A stretch of 13,143 nucleotides of DNA from Sulfurimonas sp. (GTDB lineage: Bacteria > Campylobacterota > Campylobacteria > Campylobacterales > Sulfurimonadaceae), in assembly GCA_027063585.1 (NCBI GenBank), contig JAMORM010000007.1:1-13143 (forward strand), given 5' to 3'. This document shows, piece after piece, positions 7,481 to 13,143 of the stretch. A model generated the notes under the pieces. That model worked only from the letters and a program-made list of their open reading frames with translations, was not told the origin of the DNA and did not search any database. A program made the position numbers and the translations under genes. Every line of letters starts with the position of its first letter. Position 1 is the stretch's first letter.

Positions 7481-7714
7481 TTACTTTCTAAGTATTTTGT
7501 TCAAAGAAGCAATGTCACTTTCACTTATTTCTTCTAAAGAAGCAGCTTTATTACTCTCTTTGACCTCTTCTATAAGCTCATTTCGTATAATAGAAATCTC
7601 TTTTGGAGCATCTATACCAAGTTTTACAACACCATTTTCTACAGAAATTATTTTTACAACAATATTGTCACCGATTACTATAGATTCATCTGTTTTTCTT
7701 GCAAGTACTAACAT
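7481..7714 (-). CDS. csrA: Carbon storage regulator CsrA
   Basis: CsrA is a small dimeric RNA-binding protein that binds GGA motifs in leader regions and blocks or alters translation. The 77 residues start MLVLARKTDESIVIGD, which is textbook CsrA, and keep the RNA-contact residues L4, R6 and R44 (in IIRNEL). The tail beyond about residue 48 is longer than in E. coli (61 residues) and similar to the long-tailed CsrA proteins of Bacillus and Campylobacter. There, CsrA is held by FliW and controls flagellin synthesis; FliW is not encoded in this window. The ATG overlaps the end of truB by seven bases. The motif AGGAT just before the start could serve as both ribosome site and CsrA site, but the match is too weak to claim autoregulation. 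Confidence 0.97.
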   Translation of the reverse strand: MLVLARKTDESIVIGDNIVVKIISVENGVVKLGIDAPKEISIIRNELIEEVKESNKAASLEEISESDIASLNKILRK

Positions 7715-8529
7715 TCTATCCTGCCTAATTCATATTTTACTTTACCCTCTTGCACTGTAATAATGGAAATACTCTCGCCATTATCCAGCCAATACGTACC
7801 ATCATCTTGCAATTGTAAATCTTTTAAAGCAAGAACTCTTCCATACTTTACATTTTGGCTATCACCCAAATAATAATTTTGCGCAATATTTAAAGACTCT
7901 TTGATATTCAAGGCTTTTTCGCCTTCGTAAGTAAACTGTCCTTCATTCAGTCTTTCAAGCATACTTAAACTTCCATGTGCAACGCCAAGCTTATGCGCGA
8001 TCATTTGCCCGAGTGACCGTATATAGGTGCCTTCACTTACAGTTGCTTCAAAAGTAACAAAAGGATGTGAATAATTTATTAGTTTTATATCATGTACGGT
8101 TGAATTAATTTTATTAAGAACAACCTCTTTCCCTGCTCGTGCTAAATCATAGGCACGCTGCCCATTAATACGTTTTGCGCTGAAAATCGGCGGTTCATAT
8201 TCCAAATCACCATGCAGTGAACTTACAGCTTTTTCAATAACTTGAGGTGAAAACTCATTAAGAATAGCAACTTCTTCAATCATTTCCGTATCAAGTGTAT
8301 CACTTTTTGCACCCAGCCACAGTGTCGCTTTGTATCTCTTTGGTGTTTTATTAAGAAACCTAAAGAGTTTTGTATGCGAGCCGAAACCTACAAGAAGCAC
8401 TCCTTTTGCAAAAGGGTCAAGCGTTCCTGCAAAACCGGCTTTATTATTTTTATACTTATTCTTTAATATATAAAGATACTTGTTTGAACCAATTCCGGAA
8501 GGTTTGTAAGCGACAAACAGACGATTCAT
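7708..8529 (-). CDS. truB: tRNA pseudouridine-55 synthase TruB
   Basis: TruB makes pseudouridine 55 in the T-loop of elongator tRNAs and also helps tRNA folding. The 273 residues contain the motif GFAGTLDPFAKGVL with catalytic D38, RINGQRAYDLARAG (motif around the base-stacking tyrosine), and SEGTYIRSLGQMIAHKLG. The C-terminal part (about 225-273) is a short, poorly conserved RNA-binding region, common in this phylum. The start is the ATG at 8529, overlapping the helicase stop as ATGA. The csrA start lies within its last codons. Confidence 0.95.
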   Translation of the reverse strand: MNRLFVAYKPSGIGSNKYLYILKNKYKNNKAGFAGTLDPFAKGVLLVGFGSHTKLFRFLNKTPKRYKATLWLGAKSDTLDTEMIEEVAILNEFSPQVIEKAVSSLHGDLEYEPPIFSAKRINGQRAYDLARAGKEVVLNKINSTVHDIKLINYSHPFVTFEATVSEGTYIRSLGQMIAHKLGVAHGSLSMLERLNEGQFTYEGEKALNIKESLNIAQNYYLGDSQNVKYGRVLALKDLQLQDDGTYWLDNGESISIITVQEGKVKYELGRIEC

Positions 8530-10574
8530 AATCTCTCTACAAATGACGCAAGAATATCACGTGAAGTTCCTGCAAAATTAATATTGAGTTTAAATTCCCG
8601 TCCTGACTTACTCACGCCGATAATACGCCCTGTTCCAAAGATTTTATGACGTACCAAATCACCTTTTTTAAAGGCTGTATTTTTTTCGCATTTTAAAGAA
8701 CCTTTACATAAACCAGCTTCATTGAAAAAACGGCTTTTTTCCAAGTCACTTCTGCGTCCTTTGTAAAATCTGCTACCGGCATGGCATAAGGTCAAAGTCT
8801 CTTTTGCTCGTGTAAAAGCAACATAACCAAGTCGTCTTTCTTCTTCTAAATCACTCCCATCACCCACAAGCGGTAAAAAACCTTCTTCCATTCCTATTAC
8901 AAACACATGTTCAAACTCCAAACCTTTTGAAGCGTGAATACTCATCATATAAATACTCTCTCCTTCAACCTGGTCCTGTTCGCTTTGCAAAGTAAGTTCA
9001 TTTAAAAATTCATCTAAAGAGCTTTGCGGTGATTTTTTTACAAAATCTCTAAAAAGCCCATAAAATTCGTCCATATTTAGAATTCTTTCCTCACCGTCTT
9101 GCATATTTTTATAAATATCTTTAAGGGAGAAGGTCTCTTCAAGCAGATCTATAAACTCATATGTAGACTCTTTTACAACTTTGGCGATATCTTCAATATT
9201 TTTCACAAACTCTTTGAGTGTTGCGGAATTTTTTTTTCTTACCAGTCCTTCAAGTTCTTCTATAGTAGCATTTTTGATATATTCATAAATAGATGTACCT
9301 CTTTCATGCGCTGCAAGTTCAATCTTATCAAGACTTGCTTTTCCCAATCCGCGTTTTGGCTTGTTTACAATACGTTTGAGGGAAAAATCATCATGGTGAT
9401 TTGTAATAACCCGTATATAAGAGATAAGATCTTTAATTTCAGCGCGGTCATAAAAACGAAGCCCGCCGACAAGCTTATAATTAATACCCGAACGGTTCAA
9501 ACCCTCTTCAATAGAACGTGAAAGCACATTTACACGATACAAAATAGCTATTTCTTTTGCACGTACACCGCTGTCGAGCAGCTTTTGTATCTTCATTGCT
9601 ATTTTTCTTGCTTCTTCATTTTCATCATTTGAATTGAGTGTAGCCACCTCATCACCATTGCCCCGTGTTGCTATTAAGTTTTTTCCCAAGCGGGATCTGT
9701 TATGTTCGATGAGAGCATTGGCAACTTTCAAAATTGGTGCACGTGAACGATAATTTTCTTCAAGTTTAAATACATTCGTACCTAAAAAATCTTGATCAAA
9801 TTCCATAATATTACGAATATTCGCACCGCGCCAGCCGTAAATACTTTGATCATCATCGCCAACCACACATAAATTATTGTGAGCAGTACAAAGTTTTTGT
9901 AATAATTTCAACTGTAATTCATTTGTATCTTGGTACTCATCAATCATAATATATTGATACTTCTGCGATGTAGCCTGTGCCAACTCTGGATTTTCATCTA
10001 AAAGTTTGTATGTCAGCGCTATCAAGTCATCAAAATCAACTAAATTATTTTCCAGCAGATATTTTTCATATTCTTCAAAAACTTCAGCAATTTGCTTATA
10101 ACTAAAAAGTTCAGCCTGCTTGTAGGCATCATCAGGACTCATCAATGAGTTTTTATATCTGGAAATTTCACTTGCTATTAAAGGTGTCGGCAGTTCGGAG
10201 TTTATCTTTTTTATGATTCTTTTTTTATCATCTGTGTCGATTACAACAAAATTATTGGCTCTATTCAAAAGGTGTATATTAAACTTTAAAAAAAGAAGAC
10301 CAAATTTATGAAATGTACAAAGAAGCGGAGGATAAGCAACATTTTCTATCATTAAAAGAGAACGCTCTTTCATCTCTTTTGCAGCCTTGTTTGTAAATGT
10401 CAATGTAAGGGTATTTGAAGCCGGAATGCCTACTACTTCTATAAGGTATGCTAAACGTGAGACTATCGTTGTAGTCTTACCGCTTCCCGCACCCGCAAGG
10501 ATCAATACAGGCCCTTCTGTTTGTTTCACTGCTGCTGATTGGGACTCGTTTAATTTATTAAATATCTTTTCCAT
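8526..10574 (-). CDS. uvrD: Superfamily 1A DNA helicase, UvrD/PcrA type
   Basis: A 3'-5' DNA helicase of 682 residues used in excision repair, replication restart and removal of protein blocks. All SF1A motifs are visible: Q-motif region LNESQSAAV (8-16), Walker A AGAGSGKTTT (27-36, K33), motif Ia TFTNKAAKEM, Walker B IDEYQD (211-216), motif III GDDDQSIYGWRG (239-250), motif IV around LEENYRS, MSIHASKGLEFE (544-555) and YVAFTRAKE (584-592). The last 50 residues (FKKGDLVRHKIFGTGRII onward) form a Tudor-like domain as in PcrA and UvrD, where it contacts RNA polymerase. It is the first gene of the twelve-gene run. The start ATG at 10574 has only a poor ribosome site. PcrA, UvrD and Rep are close relatives; the C-terminal domain favours PcrA/UvrD over Rep. 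Confidence 0.94.
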   Translation of the reverse strand: MEKIFNKLNESQSAAVKQTEGPVLILAGAGSGKTTTIVSRLAYLIEVVGIPASNTLTLTFTNKAAKEMKERSLLMIENVAYPPLLCTFHKFGLLFLKFNIHLLNRANNFVVIDTDDKKRIIKKINSELPTPLIASEISRYKNSLMSPDDAYKQAELFSYKQIAEVFEEYEKYLLENNLVDFDDLIALTYKLLDENPELAQATSQKYQYIMIDEYQDTNELQLKLLQKLCTAHNNLCVVGDDDQSIYGWRGANIRNIMEFDQDFLGTNVFKLEENYRSRAPILKVANALIEHNRSRLGKNLIATRGNGDEVATLNSNDENEEARKIAMKIQKLLDSGVRAKEIAILYRVNVLSRSIEEGLNRSGINYKLVGGLRFYDRAEIKDLISYIRVITNHHDDFSLKRIVNKPKRGLGKASLDKIELAAHERGTSIYEYIKNATIEELEGLVRKKNSATLKEFVKNIEDIAKVVKESTYEFIDLLEETFSLKDIYKNMQDGEERILNMDEFYGLFRDFVKKSPQSSLDEFLNELTLQSEQDQVEGESIYMMSIHASKGLEFEHVFVIGMEEGFLPLVGDGSDLEEERRLGYVAFTRAKETLTLCHAGSRFYKGRRSDLEKSRFFNEAGLCKGSLKCEKNTAFKKGDLVRHKIFGTGRIIGVSKSGREFKLNINFAGTSRDILASFVERL

Positions 10575-10614
10575 ATATGTTCACTACTATTAGTTGTATT
10601 TCTTAATTACATTT

Positions 10615-10645
10615 ATTATAGCTAAATTGTCATAAATTATTACAA
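10615..10645 (-). promoter_or_regulatory. Candidate promoter of the uvrD-led operon
   Basis: On the minus strand a perfect TATAAT (10615-10620) lies about 41 bases before the uvrD ATG, with TTGTAA (10640-10645) upstream at a 19-base spacing. The -10 is good, the -35 spacing is long; -35 boxes are often weak in Campylobacterota. This would be the main promoter for the run from uvrD leftwards. Confidence 0.45.
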
Positions 10646-10650
10646 AACTA

Positions 10651-10679
10651 TTGCAATAATTATAATTATGAGTTATAAT
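10651..10679 (+). promoter_or_regulatory. Sigma70 promoter of the LysR-type regulator gene
   Basis: TTGCAA (10651-10656) and a perfect TATAAT (10674-10679) are separated by exactly 17 bases. Transcription would begin near 10686, giving a leader of about 25 bases with AGGA at 10701-10704 six bases before the ATG. This is the best promoter match in the window. Confidence 0.68.
10659..10679. promoter_or_regulatory. Candidate LysR-type operator dyad (ATTATAA-N7-TTATAAT)
   Basis: A perfect inverted repeat with seven-base arms and a seven-base spacer contains the LysR-family T-N11-A pattern (T at 10663, A at 10675). Its right arm coincides with the -10 box of the regulator's own promoter, which suits negative autoregulation, the common arrangement for this family. 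An overlapping 14-base palindrome of A and T occupies 10656-10669. The region is almost pure AT, so a dyad of this size could arise by chance. Confidence 0.45.
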
Positions 10680-10710
10680 TTTACTATTATTAATACTTAT
10701 AGGAATTATT

Positions 10711-11613
10711 ATGTTAAAAGATTTTGCCAAATTACATACTTTTTTGATGGTTATAAAAGAGAAAAGTTTCTCTAAAGCATCAGCAAAACTTGGGATTTCA
10801 CAGCCTGCAGTGACACAACAAATCAAGTTTATCGAAGATTATCTTGATACTAAAATAGTAGATAGAAAGAAGAATGGAATTATACTTACAAAAGAAGGTG
10901 AAGACCTTTATAGAATTGCTCAAAGACTTGAGAAAGCTATACAAAACAGTGAAAAAGATTTATTAAAAATAATAAATAAAGAATTCACATTTGTTATGGG
11001 TTCTTCATTTGCCATCGGTAATTATGTTCTTCCGAATTATCTTGGTGAAATAAAAAAACGTATCAACAATGAAGTCTTTATGAATGTTGATCTCTCTTCA
11101 AATATTATCGAGCAGCTTGAAGACAAAAAGATAGATGTTGCATTGATAGAATCACCTATCTTTAAAGATGGTATTATCTATAGAGAATGGGTTGAAGACG
11201 AATTGGTACTTTTTTCAAATCAACCGATTAAAAAGCACCTCAGTGCAGGTGATTTACTCGATTTTGACTGGATTTGTCGTAACGAGGAGTCTCACACACG
11301 AAAATTGACCTCAGAAGTTTTTGAAGAGATTGGTGTACAATGTAACAACTTTAATGTTATTGGTGTACTGACAAGTCCGACTTCCATTAAAGAGTCTATT
11401 CTTCATGCGGATAAAAATGCAGAAAGACCACTTGTTTCTATTATGTCTCGTCATGTAATCAAATCAGAAATTGAAAACGGTACATTATATGAAGCAAGAC
11501 TCAAAAATCATAAAATTACAAGAAATTTTTATATAGCTTATCTCAAAGAAAGAAAACATGATGCATTCGTGGATAATGTAGTTAACTACCTGCTCTCTTT
11601 AAATAGAGTGTAG
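10711..11613 (+). CDS. LysR-type transcriptional regulator (CysL/CbbR-like group)
   Basis: A 300-residue LysR-family regulator. The N-terminal winged helix-turn-helix (about 5-62) reads FLMVIKEKSFSKASAKLGIS then QPAVTQQIKFIE, followed by a linker helix and a periplasmic-binding-protein-like effector domain (about 92-297) that begins GSSFAIGNYVLPNYL. That start of the effector domain is typical of the CysL/CbbR branch. The effector is not readable from sequence. It is the only plus-strand gene here, divergent from uvrD and convergent with the cysK set. Sulfur or cysteine control of cysK would make sense, but the cysK promoter lies beyond the right edge, so this is only a suggestion. The ATG at 10711 has AGGA six bases upstream. 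Family certain, target unknown. Confidence 0.93.
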   Translation: MLKDFAKLHTFLMVIKEKSFSKASAKLGISQPAVTQQIKFIEDYLDTKIVDRKKNGIILTKEGEDLYRIAQRLEKAIQNSEKDLLKIINKEFTFVMGSSFAIGNYVLPNYLGEIKKRINNEVFMNVDLSSNIIEQLEDKKIDVALIESPIFKDGIIYREWVEDELVLFSNQPIKKHLSAGDLLDFDWICRNEESHTRKLTSEVFEEIGVQCNNFNVIGVLTSPTSIKESILHADKNAERPLVSIMSRHVIKSEIENGTLYEARLKNHKITRNFYIAYLKERKHDAFVDNVVNYLLSLNRV

Positions 11614-11630
11614 GCAGATACTATTTAAGG
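11597..11630. terminator. Hairpin between convergent genes (possible weak bidirectional terminator)
   Basis: An inverted repeat of ten pairs (one is a G-U wobble on the plus strand; arms 11597-11606 and 11621-11630, loop of 14) spans the last codons of the regulator gene and the stop of the convergent gene, which are only seven bases apart. The stem is AT-rich and neither strand has a run of T after it, so it is not a classical intrinsic terminator. It is the only candidate at this junction. Confidence 0.25.
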
Positions 11631-12079
11631 AATTTAGCATTCTCTGGGTTTGAAAGAAAAGATGCCATAGAATTTTCAACTCCACTCTCATCAACATTGT
11701 CTTTCTCTTTTGATTCTTCTTCTTTATACGCAGATATATTGATTAAAACAGGTGTTTCATCTATAATAATCTGTAAAATACTAAGCAGTGGTACACTCAC
11801 TATACTGCCAAAATTATCACTTCCAAAACCAGCTTCAAAAATAAGTAAATTATTTTCAATTCTTGCAGTTTCAAATGTATACCCTGCTAAGAAAAAAAGT
11901 GTGAGTGGACGAAACTCACTGTTTATACTCTCTGGCAGTTCAGGTTCAAAACTTACATCTTCTATTTTACATAAAATGCCAAAATTTTGCTCTTTTTGAA
12001 AAAAAAGAACTATAAGCTCTTGAATATTTTTTTTCATCAATAGTGCAAAGTCTCTATCTTGTATTATGTTTTCTAACAA
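11621..12079 (-). CDS. Unnamed conserved-looking protein, possible SspB-like ClpXP adaptor
   Basis: A 152-residue soluble protein with no signal peptide or membrane segment. Reading by eye, residues about 30-117 resemble the SspB fold: ELP at 47-49, an alternating beta pattern at 58-80, then FEAGFG (81-86) and VSVPL (94-98) followed by SILQI. As I recall E. coli SspB, the equivalent stretches are QVP, FNARFG and VSVPLAAVLAI at similar spacing. The core is followed by an acidic, flexible linker (about 118-137) and a short tail ending AKFLK, the same overall plan as SspB, whose tail docks on ClpX. The start is TTG at 12077-12079, with AAGGG at 12087-12091 seven bases upstream and a seven-base overlap with the aminotransferase gene; the next methionine is residue 15. 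The gene is probably real; the SspB relation is a hypothesis. Confidence 0.8.
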   Translation of the reverse strand: MLENIIQDRDFALLMKKNIQELIVLFFQKEQNFGILCKIEDVSFEPELPESINSEFRPLTLFFLAGYTFETARIENNLLIFEAGFGSDNFGSIVSVPLLSILQIIIDETPVLINISAYKEEESKEKDNVDESGVENSMASFLSNPENAKFLK

Positions 12080-12645
12080 ATTATTTCCCTTATATTTTCA
12101 TTTGGTATTATAGCAAAATCTATCATCGCATTCATCAATGCCACCTGATTAAAATTTTCTAAATCTTTTATAGATATATCTTCTTCTAAAATCTTATGTC
12201 TCTCTAATAATCTTGCTCTAGTTGTACCCTCCAGCAAAGGTTTTTTTGGTGTTATCCAATTATTTTTATATTTAAAGGCTATATTTGCAATGGAAGTATC
12301 TGTAATAAGCCCATTTTTGACTATAAGTATGTCATCACAAGAAGATTTTTGTCTTAGCAGTGTATCAATTCTGCTTCTATCATAATATTTTTTTGAATAG
12401 CTTAGATCATCATCAAAAACAAGTTTTAAAGTTTTAATATTCTTTTTTTTATACGGATGATATGTCACTTCATAATTTTTACCATCATAAACAACTCTAC
12501 ATCGAAACAGACCAGCTGACGGAGGAGTTAAAGCATCCTTTAATATTATATTGGAATTTTTGACTGTCTCATCAAGGCGTCTTTGATGATATTTAAGATT
12601 GTAAAGCTTTCCATCCAGCGCTTTAATAGTTTCTAAATATTGCAT
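12073..12645 (-). CDS. Short class-IV aminotransferase, probable aminodeoxychorismate lyase (PabC-like)
   Basis: A pyridoxal-phosphate enzyme of fold type IV. The likely role is releasing 4-aminobenzoate from aminodeoxychorismate for folate synthesis; branched-chain or D-amino acid transaminase activity is possible from family membership. It opens YLETIKALDGKLYNLKYHQRRL, typical of family N-termini. K86 (in KKYYDRSRID) is the likely cofactor lysine. GLITDTSIANIAF (112-124), PLLEGTTRARLL (136-147) and LMNAMIDF (170-177) match PabC motifs. At 190 residues it is well below the usual 250-290: the segment before ETIK and parts of the middle are shortened, without any sign of a frameshift. The ATG at 12645 lies one base after the cysK stop, and its own stop overlaps the next gene. 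Symbol withheld because substrate is not shown. Confidence 0.85.
   Translation of the reverse strand: MQYLETIKALDGKLYNLKYHQRRLDETVKNSNIILKDALTPPSAGLFRCRVVYDGKNYEVTYHPYKKKNIKTLKLVFDDDLSYSKKYYDRSRIDTLLRQKSSCDDILIVKNGLITDTSIANIAFKYKNNWITPKKPLLEGTTRARLLERHKILEEDISIKDLENFNQVALMNAMIDFAIIPNENIREIIC
12087..12091 (-). promoter_or_regulatory. Ribosome binding site deciding a TTG start
   Basis: AAGGG on the minus strand lies seven bases before TTG 12077-12079. No ATG or GTG start is as well placed, so this supports the 152-residue reading of the downstream gene over a 138-residue one from methionine 15. Confidence 0.55.
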
Positions 12646-12646
12646 T

Positions 12647-13143
12647 TTATTCGCTAAAAAGTTCTGTGCTTAAATATCGCTCTCCGGTGTCGCATAAAAT
12701 TGTCACAATGGTTTTGCCTTTAAATTCTTCGCGCATACCTACCTCCATTGCAGCATAAACATTTGCCCCAGAAGATATACCAACTAATAGACCTTCCCGT
12801 TTTGCCAACATTCTTGCCGTAGCAATTGCATCTTCATTGCTGACTTTTATCACTTCATTGTAGCAAGAAGTATCCAAAATAGCCGGAACAAAACCTGCTC
12901 CGATGCCTTGAATTTTGTGTGGAGCAGCAGTGCCGCCGGAAAGGATTGCCGAAGCTTCAGGTTCGACGGCAAAAACAGTAATATCTGCTATATGTTGTTT
13001 TAATACTTTGGATGTTCCAGTTAATGTACCGCCTGTTCCAACCGCTGCAACAAAAACATCTACATGTGAATCTGTATCATTAAGAATTTCTTGTGCAGTT
13101 GTAATTTCATGTATTTCCGGGTTTGCCGAGTTTTCAAACTGTT
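12647..13143 (-). CDS. cysK: Cysteine synthase A, O-acetylserine sulfhydrylase (5' part cut by window edge)
   Basis: The C-terminal half of a pyridoxal-phosphate enzyme that makes cysteine from O-acetylserine and sulfide. The reading frame stays open to the right edge, giving about 165 codons, starting [12 protein letters not shown]. Diagnostic parts are [16 protein letters not shown] (phosphate-binding loop, near 13015-13045), the substrate-region segment around [23 protein letters not shown] (serine facing the cofactor ring) and the C-terminal GERYLST, which is typical of CysK rather than CysM. The protein ends soon after, at LFSE. An internal ATG at 12877 is not the start. The PLP lysine and the SAT-contact region near the N-terminus lie outside the window, as does the promoter. 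It leads into the PabC-like gene one base later. Confidence 0.95.
   Translation of the reverse strand, partial: QFENSANPEIHEITTAQEILNDTDSHVDVFVAAVGTGGTLTGTSKVLKQHIADITVFAVEPEASAILSGGTAAPHKIQGIGAGFVPAILDTSCYNEVIKVSNEDAIATARMLAKREGLLVGISSGANVYAAMEVGMREEFKGKTIVTILCDTGERYLSTELFSE

Noticed and set aside
7715..7725. A CsrA autoregulatory site just before csrA
   Set aside because: Only CAGGAT is present, lying within truB codons, without a second GGA or a hairpin that presents it; too little to call.
7389..7760. A plus-strand open frame of 123 codons opposite csrA and its flanks
   Set aside because: It is antisense to three clear genes (ispE, csrA, truB ends). The serine/leucine-rich translation mirrors their codons.
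9099..9521. A plus-strand open frame of 140 codons inside the helicase gene
   Set aside because: Antisense to well-conserved helicase codons; rich in F, I, K and C as expected from the complement of a low-GC gene; no ribosome site or motif.
10656..10669. The 14-base perfect palindrome of A and T as a separate operator
   Set aside because: It overlaps the better LysR-type dyad and is pure A/T in a region where such palindromes are expected often by chance.
10590..10826. A minus-strand open frame of 78 codons across the divergent promoter region
   Set aside because: It runs antisense into the regulator gene, covers the promoter and operator, and its translation is a low-complexity AT-driven string with no family features.
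11697..11999. A plus-strand open frame of 100 codons opposite the SspB-like gene
   Set aside because: The minus-strand frame has a ribosome site, operon context and a fold-like residue pattern; the antisense frame is only its serine-rich shadow.
12647..12877. A 76-codon gene starting at ATG 12877
   Set aside because: The frame continues upstream with clear cysteine synthase sequence to the window edge, so this ATG is internal.

Overview
The window reads as a housekeeping region of a low-GC, AT-rich Campylobacterota (Epsilonproteobacteria) genome, most likely a free-living Sulfurimonas-type organism. I infer this from gene content and from two gene strings that match, from memory, the order in Helicobacter and Campylobacter: ffh / RluA-type pseudouridine synthase / waaA / HP0958(FlgZ)-type zinc ribbon / Nif3, and uvrD / truB / csrA / ispE / smpB. 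The exact genus cannot be fixed from sequence reading alone.

Layout. Positions 1-10574 hold twelve consecutive minus-strand genes, transcribed right to left: uvrD/pcrA-type helicase, truB, csrA, ispE, smpB, an exported M23 peptidase, a membrane-anchored TPR protein, a Nif3-family protein, the zinc-ribbon coiled-coil protein, waaA, a pseudouridine synthase, and ffh (its 3' end is cut off by the left edge). Most junctions overlap by 1-7 bases or are separated by 1-16 bases, so long polycistronic transcripts are likely. Two wider gaps (49 and 61 bases, upstream of the zinc-ribbon gene and of ffh) carry plausible internal promoters. A 136-base AT-rich divergent region (10575-10710) separates uvrD from a plus-strand LysR-type regulator gene (10711-11613). 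That region has a very good sigma70 promoter overlapped by a LysR-type dyad. Convergent to the regulator is a three-gene minus-strand set: cysK (its 5' part is cut by the right edge), a short class-IV aminotransferase (PabC-like), and an unnamed 152-residue protein.

How the genes fit together. The long run mixes RNA and translation functions (truB, smpB, csrA, pseudouridine synthase, ffh), envelope biogenesis (ispE, M23 peptidase, waaA), DNA repair (helicase) and two genes whose relatives control flagellar gene expression post-transcriptionally (csrA and the FlgZ-type protein). The cysK set joins cysteine synthesis to a probable aminodeoxychorismate lyase.

There is no mobile element, CRISPR array, rRNA or tRNA that I can see, and no gene-free stretch longer than 300 bases. 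I do not see a dedicated new defence or metabolic system. The most interesting item is the 152-residue protein at 11621-12079: its pattern of conserved residues and its architecture (folded core, acidic linker, short C-terminal tail) resemble the ClpXP adaptor SspB. Three start calls matter: waaA and the SspB-like gene start at TTG, and the M23 peptidase is better started at the ATG at 6228 than at a TTG three bases earlier.
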